DNA of 64,000 nt, taken from assembly GCF_001466305.1 (NCBI RefSeq), contig NZ_JWID01000004.1:94099-158098 (forward strand), given 5' to 3'. Below are positions 9,664-18,027 of this stretch, one piece after another (position 1 is the stretch's first letter; each line of letters begins with the position of its first letter). The notes below the pieces were generated by a model, which saw only the letters and a program-made list of their open reading frames with translations, made no database searches and was not told the origin of the DNA. The stretch is from Defluviitalea phaphyphila (lineage in GTDB: Bacteria > Bacillota > Clostridia > Lachnospirales > Defluviitaleaceae). The translations under genes were made by a program, and so were the position numbers.

Positions 9664-9707
9664 TGGAGTGGAATTAAAAATACCACTCCAACTATTTACA
9701 AAGAGCC
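9664..9707 (-). repeat. Small palindromic repeat A (ISL3-end-like)
   Basis: Inverted repeat tggagtgg...ccactcca (9664-9671 and 9683-9690), followed by actatttacaaagagcc. On the minus strand it reads GGCTCTTTGTAAATAGTTGG and then the hairpin. A close relative occurs at 42476-42537. Both lie just beyond the 3' end of a minus-strand gene. The GGCTCTTTGT terminus resembles, from memory, the ends of ISL3-family elements, which suggests a miniature or solo-end remnant. Alternatively it acts simply as a transcription terminator hairpin. Confidence 0.55.
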
Positions 9708-9774
9708 CAAAAAGACAAATTTTTTATTTTTTTGAACTTTGATATTAATTAACTTTATTTTAAATAATTTTTTA

Positions 9775-10176
9775 TTATATAAATTCATATTTCAAGTTTA
9801 AATCTTTTTTTATTTTAGTTGTCGATATTTCTGGAGTTCTAGTTAAATAAATTACTTCACAATAATCTTTTAAAAAATCAAACTTTCCTTTCCAATCATC
9901 TCCCATAACAAAAATATCTATATTAAAATTTTTTATATCATCAATCTTTTGTTCCCAACTATTTTCTGGTATAACTAAATCTACATATCTAATTGATTCA
10001 AGTATTTTTTTTCTTTCTTCATAAGAGAAATAACATTGTTTGCCTTTAATTTTATTAAATTCATTAGTTGATAAACCAACTATTAAGTAATCTCCATATT
10101 GCTTAGCTCTCCTTAAAAGATTTATATGTCCATAATGTAATAAATCAAAAGTTCCATATGTAATAACTCTTTTCAT
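9775..10176 (-). CDS. tagD: Glycerol-3-phosphate cytidylyltransferase
   Basis: A 133-residue enzyme that makes CDP-glycerol from CTP and sn-glycerol 3-phosphate, the activated donor used by the CDP-glycerol glycerophosphotransferase encoded at 2392-3621. Motifs are those of the family: TYGTFDLLHYGHINLLRRA (with the HxGH catalytic signature), GDYLIVGLST, VMGDDWKGKFDFL and the RTPEISTTKIKKDL tail. The RTxGISTT-like end is seen in TagD. Its length matches B. subtilis TagD (129 aa). It has a clean GGAGGGG ribosome site. It is the intact counterpart of the N-terminal half of the broken fusion at 3821-5172, so CDP-glycerol supply should be preserved. Confidence 0.93.
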   Translation of the reverse strand: MKRVITYGTFDLLHYGHINLLRRAKQYGDYLIVGLSTNEFNKIKGKQCYFSYEERKKILESIRYVDLVIPENSWEQKIDDIKNFNIDIFVMGDDWKGKFDFLKDYCEVIYLTRTPEISTTKIKKDLNLKYEFI

Positions 10177-10277
10177 TTATTCCCCTCCAATATTTCAGTC
10201 AATATCATTTTAATAAAATTTTACAGCTATAAACTTTCTTTTATTTTAAAATTCTTATAATGATTAATAATTCTATA

Positions 10278-11465
10278 TCAATTCATAGGTGTATAAAAAT
10301 TCTGTGTATAATATATTTTATATTCGCCACCAAAGGCTACTCCTGTTCCTAATCTTTCAAAATCCCCTAAAATATTTTTTCTATGACCTTCGGAATTCAT
10401 CCATCCTTCATGAGCATAAATAGCACTAGTTTGTCCTGCAGCTATATTTTCTCCTGCCATCATGTATATAATTCCTTGGTCTTTCATTCTATCAAAGGGA
10501 CTTTCACCATCTAAGTTTGTATGATTAAAAAAATTATTTTCTGCCATATCTTGGCTATGGAGTCTACTTGATTTTGCTGCCTTTTCATCCCATGTATATG
10601 GGTTTAATCCATTTCTCGCTCTTATAGCATTAGCAAGGTCAAATATTTGTTTTTCATAAGCTTCTATTAGTTCTTCGCTTTCTTCTCCATAAAAACTTTT
10701 TAATGATAATTCTGTATCTTTATCTATGATGAGAATTGATGTTACTGTTTGGTTATTATAGATATCATAAAAAATATTTACATAAGAATTATCTATAAGA
10801 AAAGTATTAACTTCACTTTTATCAGCACTAATATAATATCTGGTATTTCCCTTTAAAATATAAGAAAGAGGAGTTCCGTAAGCTTTTTGTACTTCTAAAC
10901 TAGTAGACCCTAATTTTATTCCTTTCTTAGATTCCCAGTTAGCAGAATTAGTATATAAACCAACTACTTTACCATCTTTTATTCCTACCTGTACATAATT
11001 CGTATAATCTTCATTATATATATACCATGTAAAACCATATTCTGAAGCATCTAATCTATTTGGATTTCCTAATTCCTGAATTACTTTTTCTTCACTATCT
11101 CCTATAGATATATTGTATATACTAAATTCTGCTTCACTAACCTTAGATGTATCGTTATTATTTGTAATTTCTTTTTTTATTTCTGGTTCATTACCTTCAC
11201 TATATATGTAAATTGAACTGCTTTCTTTATCATAAAGAACTTTTTTTCCTAAAGTTTCAGCAACACTTCTTACAGGAAGATAAGTTGTCCCATTATAAAT
11301 CATAGGACTTTTTGTAAAATTTGCTTTTGTCCCTTCTACATAAATAGGAATATTACTAAAAGCTACTTGTATATTTTTTAAAACATCTGCTGCTTTTATA
11401 GTAGGACTATTAAAGATAATAGCTGATATGCTAAAACCTAAAACAAAATACTTAACTTTTTTCAT
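10278..11465 (-). CDS. Secreted CAP/SCP-domain protein with stalk domain
   Basis: A 395-residue exported protein. Residues 1-25 form a signal peptide (KKVKYFVLGFSISAIIF, cleavage near IKA-AD). Residues about 30-92 are a copper-amine-oxidase-N 'stalk' domain (SPMIYNGTTYLPVRSVAETL). About 115-255 resembles the CAP-associated N domain (ISIGDSEEKVIQELGNPNR, repeated as IKLGSTSLEVQKAYGTP). The C-terminal 130 residues are a CAP domain with its conserved motifs: LHSQDMAENNFFNHTN, GENIA, HEGWMNSEGHRKNIL and the terminal YYTQNF. CAP proteins of this type (YkwD-like) are associated with spore coats and cell envelopes, but the biochemical role is unknown. It lies 47 bp downstream of the TPR gene with no terminator seen, so it may be read through from the Hsp70 operon. 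Confidence 0.85.
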   Translation of the reverse strand: MKKVKYFVLGFSISAIIFNSPTIKAADVLKNIQVAFSNIPIYVEGTKANFTKSPMIYNGTTYLPVRSVAETLGKKVLYDKESSSIYIYSEGNEPEIKKEITNNNDTSKVSEAEFSIYNISIGDSEEKVIQELGNPNRLDASEYGFTWYIYNEDYTNYVQVGIKDGKVVGLYTNSANWESKKGIKLGSTSLEVQKAYGTPLSYILKGNTRYYISADKSEVNTFLIDNSYVNIFYDIYNNQTVTSILIIDKDTELSLKSFYGEESEELIEAYEKQIFDLANAIRARNGLNPYTWDEKAAKSSRLHSQDMAENNFFNHTNLDGESPFDRMKDQGIIYMMAGENIAAGQTSAIYAHEGWMNSEGHRKNILGDFERLGTGVAFGGEYKIYYTQNFYTPMN

Positions 11466-11512
11466 TATTTTCCCCCTTACACTTATACAAATAATTATAA
11501 CATATAAAATAT

Positions 11513-12676
11513 TTACATGGAACCTCTACGATATCGATGAATCCATTTTTTTATTAATTGTTTTATGGAAAATTTATATTCTTTTTTATTTCCTTCTTCT
11601 TTTTGAATTTTTGCTAATTCAAGCTTTGCCTCATCATTTTCATCATCTATCCTAAAGGCTTTGTATATTGCTTCATAAGCTTTTTCAAAATTTTTATCTT
11701 TTCTATAAAACCTAGCTAAAGCAATCCATGCATATATGTACTTTGGGTTTTTTTCAATACTTTTTTTAATATATTCAAAAATTAAATTTTTCTTTTCTAA
11801 TATTTCATAAAGTTTTGCATATTCTAACCAAAATACTTCGTTTCTAGAAGACGCAGGAATTTTATCTAAACATTCTTTTGCTTTATCATATTCTTTTTTT
11901 CTTACATAAAATTTTGCTAAACTAATATAGCTTTTAAAATCGTCACCTTTATCTATAGCTCTTTTATAAGATTCCACTGCTTCTTCTTCCATACCTTTAT
12001 GATTATATAATTCTCCATAATAATACCAAATGGTTTTTGAATCTTCTATCATAGCTGCTTGATTTAAATATCTTCCTGCTTCTTCATAATTTTTTCTAAG
12101 CATATTTACTTCTACAAGATTTAAAAGAATTGGTATGTAATTTGGTTTTTTTTCATTAGCTTTAGTAAAAAAATATGTAGCATCTTCATATAAACCTAAT
12201 CTCATAAAAGCAACGCCCATATTATTATATATTTTTTCGTTTTCATCAAAAACTATGGCTTTTTTATACCATTTTAAGGCTTCTTCTGGTTTATTTTGCT
12301 TCATAAAATAATCTGCTTTTTCTTTGCATTTTTCCCATTCTGCTTTATTTTCCCATTTAAATATTTCTTTTCTAAGTAACTCTAATTCTGATTCATAAAA
12401 ATAGTCAATAAGTTTAAGAAAATTTATATACTGATCTGTTATAGAAGAATATTGGTCTTTTATTTTTACAATTTGTCCACTTATAGATATAAGCCCTAAC
12501 TCGTTTTTAATCCAATCTTCTAATTTACCCATTATAAAATCATCTATAGATTCTCTCCAATAATGATAACAATGATAATATAATTCTTCTAAGGAATATA
12601 CCTTTATTTTTGTAATGTAAAAATAGTATGGCCTCTCCACTTTTTCTGGAGAGACACTTAATATTAATGAGGACAT
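11513..12676 (-). CDS. TPR protein, last gene of the Hsp70-like operon
   Basis: A 387-residue soluble protein. Residues about 1-110 form a non-repeat helical domain of unknown type (SLEELYYHCYHYWRESIDDF). From about 115 to 350 there are six or seven tetratricopeptide repeats with the usual W/Y-A-F-P spacing, for example EEALKWYKKAIVFDENEKIY, MGVAFMRLGLYEDATYFF, EEAVESYKRAIDKGDDFK and EKAYEAIYKAFRIDDENDEA. TPR proteins are common Hsp70 co-factors. Its position 11 bp downstream of the Hsp70-VWA gene suggests it works as an adaptor for one or more of the operon's Hsp70-like proteins. I do not recognise the N-terminal domain. Confidence 0.85.
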   Translation of the reverse strand: MSSLILSVSPEKVERPYYFYITKIKVYSLEELYYHCYHYWRESIDDFIMGKLEDWIKNELGLISISGQIVKIKDQYSSITDQYINFLKLIDYFYESELELLRKEIFKWENKAEWEKCKEKADYFMKQNKPEEALKWYKKAIVFDENEKIYNNMGVAFMRLGLYEDATYFFTKANEKKPNYIPILLNLVEVNMLRKNYEEAGRYLNQAAMIEDSKTIWYYYGELYNHKGMEEEAVESYKRAIDKGDDFKSYISLAKFYVRKKEYDKAKECLDKIPASSRNEVFWLEYAKLYEILEKKNLIFEYIKKSIEKNPKYIYAWIALARFYRKDKNFEKAYEAIYKAFRIDDENDEAKLELAKIQKEEGNKKEYKFSIKQLIKKWIHRYRRGSM

Positions 12677-12687
12677 AGTTTCACCTC

Positions 12688-14763
12688 TTATAATCGAACT
12701 AATTCTGCAATTCTTAAAGCAATGTTATCTAATATATCTGTAAATTTTTCTTGTAAATCATAATATTTTCCGTCTGGTTTTGTTAAAGGGTCATAGCTTT
12801 CTATACTTGTTTTATCTTTTCTTGCTACAACGTAAGTTGTAATATTATTTTCCCTTAACATAGCTGATATTTCAGCTACATATTTACCACTTTCTGTAGG
12901 AACATGAGGAGGAGCATCTGTAATGAGTATAAATATATTTTTACCCTTTTTATCTACTTTAGAAGTTTTAAGTAATTCTATACCTGTTTCTATAGCATCT
13001 AAAGATGATTCAGGAATATCTCCTCCATAGGTTCTTGGAATATTTTTAACTTGTCTTTGAAACTTTTCTACTTCATTAGTAAAGTTATATACACTAGGTT
13101 TTTCTCTTTCTCTTAAATCTCCAAAACCAATAAGTCCTAATTGGAATCCTATTCCTTTACTTTTTAATATATTAGAAAATTCTATAGCTCTATTTTTTAC
13201 CCCATTAATATAACTATCCATACTTCCTGTTGTATCTATTATAAATACTATATTCATATTTTCAGTTTTTTTAGCTGCGTCTTTTTTGGGAGGAGGTAAA
13301 ACTTTAGTTCTATCAAATTCTGCTCTTTCTGTTTTCCCTGTAGATAAATCTTTTACAAATACCTCAAATAGATTATTTTTATCTAAAGCATAGGTTATTT
13401 CTAATTGAGTAGTGCCAGATAATCCTTCTAGCATAACACTTCCTATATATTTCCTATCTTCTTCATGGTCTTGCTCCCATTGATATACGTCTACTTGTAC
13501 AGAAGAAGCTCCTGACATACTAGCAAAATTATTATCTGATATTTTGATTGGTATAGGACTTCCCATAGGTATAATTGGAATTAATTTCTTTTCCATAGTT
13601 CCAAGATTAACCACTGCTTCTGTTCCAAAAATTTGACGAGTAATTTGTCCTACTTTTACATTGCTATTTGGCAGATGAATAAGATAGTTATAAATAGCTG
13701 CACCCATAGCTACACTTTTAGCAGGGTCAGTTGCACGATAAGGCTCTTTTATATATCCTGCCACCATACGTTTTACCATGGGAATAAGGGTTGAACCACC
13801 TACTAAAATAACCTTTGATATTTCATCTGGTTCTTTTCCTGCTCTTTTTAAGGCTTCTTCTATTATTTCACGGCTTCTATCTATATATTTTCTAATAAGT
13901 GCTTCAAAATCTTCTCTTTTTAATTCCATTACTAAATTTTTAGGTACTCCTTCATAAATTAATAAAGGATGAATTCTAATAGCTACCTTATTAGTTCCAG
14001 AAAGTTTCTTTTTTGCTTGTTCTGCTTCTTGTTTTAATTTTTGGAGTACTCTCTTTTTTTCTGTTGTTTCTAAATTATCCAAATTTATTCCTGTTTCTTT
14101 ATAAAACTGTTCTTTCATAAGTTTTATTAATTCGCTATCAAAATCATCTCCTCCAAGATTCATATCTCCTACATCAGATAGTTCTTGGAATATTTCTTGT
14201 CCATTTTCATCTTGGGATACTTTTAGCACACAAGCGTCAAAGGTTCCACCACCCAAGTCATATACTAACAGGGTTTGAGCATATCCTTGACGATATCCAT
14301 ACTCTATAGCAGCTGCTAAAGGTTCTGATAAAAGATGAACATTTTTAAATCCTGCTAATTCTCCTGCTTTTTTAGTTGCGAATATTTGTCTATCATTAAA
14401 ATAAGCTGGATGGGTTATTACTACTTCATCAAAAATTTCTCCTGCTTGATTTTCTGCAGATTTTTTTATTTTTTTTAGAATTTCTGAGCTTATTTCCTCT
14501 GGTGTCTTTTCCATATTCCCTATTTTTATTTTTTCAGTTTTTCCCATAAGTCTTTTAACTGAAATTATTGTTGTTTCAGGATATATAATAGCTCCTGCTT
14601 TAGCTTCACTTCCTACTATTACTCCTTCTTCTCCATAATTTACAACAGAAGGAAGTACTTCATCTACTCCATCTATTTTTACTACTTGAGTAGTATCTGT
14701 TTTATCATCATATATAATCCCTACTGAATTAGTAGTTCCTAAGTCTATCCCTAGATAACTCAT
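12688..14763 (-). CDS. Hsp70-type chaperone fused to a C-terminal VWA domain
   Basis: A 691-residue fusion. Residues 1-360 are a complete Hsp70 ATPase domain: phosphate-1 loop GIDLGTTNS at 5-13, phosphate-2 loop YDLGGGTFDACVL near 167, and adenosine motif VILVGGSTLIPMVKRM near 315. About 380-490 looks like a short beta-type substrate-binding domain (KYIGSVMLEGLSGTTQLEIT, then DKNNLFEVFVKDLSTGK). The alpha lid is absent. In its place, after a PPPKKD linker, is a von Willebrand A domain from residue 503 with a MIDAS motif DTTGS at 510-514, GDIPESS near 581 and ITDAPP near 614. The start overlaps the stop of the upstream Hsp70 gene (ATGA). Hsp70-VWA fusion suggests metal-dependent binding to a protein partner. 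The partner is unknown. Confidence 0.88.
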   Translation of the reverse strand: MSYLGIDLGTTNSVGIIYDDKTDTTQVVKIDGVDEVLPSVVNYGEEGVIVGSEAKAGAIIYPETTIISVKRLMGKTEKIKIGNMEKTPEEISSEILKKIKKSAENQAGEIFDEVVITHPAYFNDRQIFATKKAGELAGFKNVHLLSEPLAAAIEYGYRQGYAQTLLVYDLGGGTFDACVLKVSQDENGQEIFQELSDVGDMNLGGDDFDSELIKLMKEQFYKETGINLDNLETTEKKRVLQKLKQEAEQAKKKLSGTNKVAIRIHPLLIYEGVPKNLVMELKREDFEALIRKYIDRSREIIEEALKRAGKEPDEISKVILVGGSTLIPMVKRMVAGYIKEPYRATDPAKSVAMGAAIYNYLIHLPNSNVKVGQITRQIFGTEAVVNLGTMEKKLIPIIPMGSPIPIKISDNNFASMSGASSVQVDVYQWEQDHEEDRKYIGSVMLEGLSGTTQLEITYALDKNNLFEVFVKDLSTGKTERAEFDRTKVLPPPKKDAAKKTENMNIVFIIDTTGSMDSYINGVKNRAIEFSNILKSKGIGFQLGLIGFGDLREREKPSVYNFTNEVEKFQRQVKNIPRTYGGDIPESSLDAIETGIELLKTSKVDKKGKNIFILITDAPPHVPTESGKYVAEISAMLRENNITTYVVARKDKTSIESYDPLTKPDGKYYDLQEKFTDILDNIALRIAELVRL

Positions 14764-16400
14764 TTTTCTCCCTCCAATACTGTTTTATCAAATCTACTTG
14801 GATCAAAACTTGCTTTAAAACCACTAGGAGGATACATATCTCCAAATCCTAAATCTTCTACCATTCCTTTTACCAATCCTCCTTCTTCTTCTACTCCAAG
14901 GGTTACTTTTAACTTAGTTTTCCCTGAAGGTCTTTTAGGTAAACCCTGTATTTTAACTTCTCCTATTAACTTACAATTTTCTATGGTATCTTCTTTATCA
15001 ATTCGTTCTAATATTTTTAATTCTAAAGTTGTCATATCTTCTGGATTCTTGCCACTTAAGATAAAAATATGACTTTTTTTAGCTAAGGAATAAGGTGTTC
15101 CTCTTCTAATCATTGTAAAAAAGGATTTTCTATTTCCATGATTTACTTCTAATCCTATATCGTGAGGGACTGTTACTTCAAATTCTACTTCCATTTTTTC
15201 TGATTGTAAATCAGGATGAGTTAAAAGCCCCATTTTCATAGCAGCATAATAAGTAGCTCCTAAGGAAATGTCTAAAGCTGGCCTTTCTGATACATATATT
15301 TTATTTTCATCATTAAAAATTCCTATTAACATATCTTTAACCCAAGGCATTTGAGAAGAGCCTCCTTCTAGAAGGACTCTATCTATATCATCCGGAAGTA
15401 GAGCACCTATATAAGCTTCTCTTAAAGACTTTAATACTAGTTTTCTAGTTTTTTCTATAAAATCATGGATTAAATCTTCAAATTGATCTCTATTTATCTG
15501 CTCTACAAATGGAGGAATGCAAAAAGTAAAAGGTATTCTAAAACTTTTTACCCCTGATAATCTTTCTTTTGTTTCCCTAGCCCTTATAGCAAGTTCTGCT
15601 TGATTTTCTAAAGTCATATCTTCCTTTTTTTGATTTATTTTATTTTCAATAAATTTATAACATTGTTCTAATATTACTTCATCAACATTGTCTCCACCAT
15701 GATAAGCTTCTCCACCTTCACTAATTACTTGAAGTTTTATATGATAATCATCTTTTTCAACTACATGGAATAAAGTAATATCTAAAGTTCCTCCACCAAA
15801 ATCAAATACCATAATTTTTTCATCTTCAGATAATTGATGTCTAAAGTTATATGCTAGAGCTGCTGCTTTAGGCTCTTCTATTAAACAAATTAATTTATCT
15901 TTTAATCCTGCTAATTCACAAGCTTTCATAGTAGCTTTTTTGGCAGCATCATCAAAATCATATGGAACCGATACAACACATCCAGCTATTTCTGCATTTG
16001 GATTCATATTTTCACAATGCTTTACTAATTCTTTTAATATCATAGCTGATATCTCTTCTGGTAAATATTCTTTATCTGCAATTTTTATTTTTTCATTAGT
16101 TCCCATTTTTCTTTTAATTGAACGAATAGTGGTATCTGGATATATTTTCATGGATCTATAGGCTTCTTCTCCTATAACCCATTCTCCTTCTCCCTCTTCT
16201 TCTTTTCTATATTGAACTACGGAAGGAAGTGGAATTTTACCAAATCCATTGCTTATATCTATTGCTTCTGGCTTTTTATTATTATTATCCCAATAACTTA
16301 TAACAGAATTAGTAGTTCCTAAATCTATACCTAATATATACCATTCTTCTGGAACTTTTTTTGTTTCTTCTATTTCTTTTTTATATTCTTCCCAGTTCAT
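14760..16400 (-). CDS. Hsp70-family protein with intact ATPase motifs
   Basis: A 546-residue Hsp70-like protein with an unusual 20-residue N-terminal extension (MNWEEYKKEIEETKKVPEEW) before the ATPase domain. Nucleotide-binding motifs are intact: ILGIDLGTTNSVISYW near 23-38, IMVFDFGGGTLDITLF near 203, and VLLEGGSSQMPWVKDM near 345. The C-terminal part (about 400-546) resembles a reduced beta-sandwich (IGEVKIQGLPKRPSGKTKLK) and ends GFGDMYPPSGFKASFD; there is no DnaK-type lid or linker of the DVLLLD type. It is clearly paralogous to the downstream-numbered gene at 16440-18011, which shares the extension and the GFG..(y/f)P.SGF tail but has degraded motifs. The two adjacent genes may form an active/inactive pair. 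Confidence 0.88.
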   Translation of the reverse strand: MNWEEYKKEIEETKKVPEEWYILGIDLGTTNSVISYWDNNNKKPEAIDISNGFGKIPLPSVVQYRKEEEGEGEWVIGEEAYRSMKIYPDTTIRSIKRKMGTNEKIKIADKEYLPEEISAMILKELVKHCENMNPNAEIAGCVVSVPYDFDDAAKKATMKACELAGLKDKLICLIEEPKAAALAYNFRHQLSEDEKIMVFDFGGGTLDITLFHVVEKDDYHIKLQVISEGGEAYHGGDNVDEVILEQCYKFIENKINQKKEDMTLENQAELAIRARETKERLSGVKSFRIPFTFCIPPFVEQINRDQFEDLIHDFIEKTRKLVLKSLREAYIGALLPDDIDRVLLEGGSSQMPWVKDMLIGIFNDENKIYVSERPALDISLGATYYAAMKMGLLTHPDLQSEKMEVEFEVTVPHDIGLEVNHGNRKSFFTMIRRGTPYSLAKKSHIFILSGKNPEDMTTLELKILERIDKEDTIENCKLIGEVKIQGLPKRPSGKTKLKVTLGVEEEGGLVKGMVEDLGFGDMYPPSGFKASFDPSRFDKTVLEGEK

Positions 16401-16439
16401 TGAATCACTCCTTATATGTAAAAAACACTTAAAATATTT

Positions 16440-18011
16440 TTATACTGGAATAACAAATTTTTCTGAAAATCCTGAAGAAGGAAAAATTTCTCCAAAACCA
16501 CAATCGCTTATAGTAGCTTCTATAGTATTATAATTCTTAAAGTTTATTAAAAATTTAAGACGTATTGTCCTAGAAGGTCTATGGGGTAAGTTTTTTAAAG
16601 TTATTGTATGAATTTCCTTTAAATCTCCTTTATCATTTCTTTTATAAAGGGGTATTTCTAATATATTATTTTCTTTTAAATTTAAAATAAATATTTTAGG
16701 TTTTGGAATCTCCCACCAAAATGTATTTTTTTCAATCAAAGGTATAAAACTATTTTCTTTTTTAAAAATTGCTTTAATCCCTATATCTATATTTAACTTT
16801 TGTTTATCTATTAGATGTATTTCTTTTTCTTTTATAATTCCTAAATAAGAAGCGGCCCCTATACAAGCTCCTAAAGATATAATTCCCTCTGTTTGTTTAG
16901 GATAAATAACTTCTATTCCCTCAAACTCTTTTTCAAATAATTCTTTTACCCAATTCATTTCAAATCCGCCACCAGCAACTATGACTTTATTAACTTCTTT
17001 TTTTGATATAGGACCATAAATAGTTTTATCTAAAAGATTGTTAATAAATTTTTTTATCTCTTTTTTAAAAGGAGATATTAACTTATTCATATCTTCTATA
17101 GATATAATTTTCTGGAAAGCAGGATAAGCAAAATTAAAATATAATTTTGTAGGATTTTTTTTATAATAATTTTGAAATAATAAATTTTTATTTTGATAAA
17201 CAAAGGTTTCTATCTGATTTAATATATCCTCTGTAATATTATCCTTAAGAATTTTAGTTTCTTCACAATAAAAATTAATAAATAACTCTTTTAGTAGTTT
17301 ATCTATATTATTTAATCCTAAAGTTTTATTAAATAAAAAAGATAAATTTTCCCCTTTAAAATTTGATTCATTTTGAGGTTTTATCTTAATTAATCCTCCT
17401 CTTATTTCCTCTCCACCATAATCAACATATAAGACCTTTTCTTCTTCTATTAAATTTTTTTCAAAATATAAATATCTTAATATACATTCTCTATAACTCA
17501 TAAAAGTAATTAATGCTTTATCTAATCCTGCCATAAAAAATGCTCTTTTTAATTCTTCCTTTGCAGCGTCAGAAAAATAGTCTGGTATAGCAACTACAAT
17601 TCCAACTACTTCTCCATTTGGATTTATATTTTTACACATTTCTATTATTTCTTTAATATATCTACTTAAAATACTAGGAATATTAATAGGTTTTCCATTA
17701 ATATCAATAAGTTCTTTTGTTCCTAATTTTGATAATATATTATAAATAGTAATATCATTAAAATATCCCTTATTAAAAAAAGCATATTCTCCATAAACCC
17801 ATTCTTTATTCTCTGGTATATATTGTATAACTGTTGGAATAGAAGGGCTACCATATCCACCACTCATATCAATTAATTCAGGGAGTTTTCTATTAACATT
17901 CCAAAAAGCTATTTTAGTTGATTTTGTCCCCATATCTATTCCTAATATAAATTTTGTTTCATCATTAAAATCTAAAGAAGATATTTCTTTTTTGAAAATT
18001 TTCCAACTCAT
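16440..18011 (-). CDS. Hsp70-like protein with degenerate nucleotide-binding motifs
   Basis: A 523-residue paralogue of the protein at 14760-16400, alignable from the N-terminus (MSWKIFKKEISSLDFNDETK) to the tail (GFGEIFPSSGFSEKF). The ATPase signatures are eroded: GIDMGTKSTKIAFW instead of GTTNS, VLYVDYGGEEIRGGLI instead of DFGGGTFD, and VIVAGGGFEMNWVKEL instead of GGSSQMP. The phosphate-2 aspartate-threonine pair is lost, so ATP hydrolysis is doubtful. The reading frame is intact and its ribosome site and spacing are normal, so this is probably a maintained pseudo-chaperone rather than a dying gene. It lies 16 bp downstream of the GrpE-like coiled-coil gene. Its role could be scaffolding or regulating the active paralogue, which is an inference. 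Confidence 0.85.
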   Translation of the reverse strand: MSWKIFKKEISSLDFNDETKFILGIDMGTKSTKIAFWNVNRKLPELIDMSGGYGSPSIPTVIQYIPENKEWVYGEYAFFNKGYFNDITIYNILSKLGTKELIDINGKPINIPSILSRYIKEIIEMCKNINPNGEVVGIVVAIPDYFSDAAKEELKRAFFMAGLDKALITFMSYRECILRYLYFEKNLIEEEKVLYVDYGGEEIRGGLIKIKPQNESNFKGENLSFLFNKTLGLNNIDKLLKELFINFYCEETKILKDNITEDILNQIETFVYQNKNLLFQNYYKKNPTKLYFNFAYPAFQKIISIEDMNKLISPFKKEIKKFINNLLDKTIYGPISKKEVNKVIVAGGGFEMNWVKELFEKEFEGIEVIYPKQTEGIISLGACIGAASYLGIIKEKEIHLIDKQKLNIDIGIKAIFKKENSFIPLIEKNTFWWEIPKPKIFILNLKENNILEIPLYKRNDKGDLKEIHTITLKNLPHRPSRTIRLKFLINFKNYNTIEATISDCGFGEIFPSSGFSEKFVIPV

Positions 18012-18027
18012 TTATATTTCATCCTCA

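Noticed and set aside
15940-16161. Rightward reading frame of 73 codons inside the Hsp70 gene
   Set aside because: It is antisense to a long conserved gene, with no ribosome site or recognisable protein; it arises from codon bias on the other strand.
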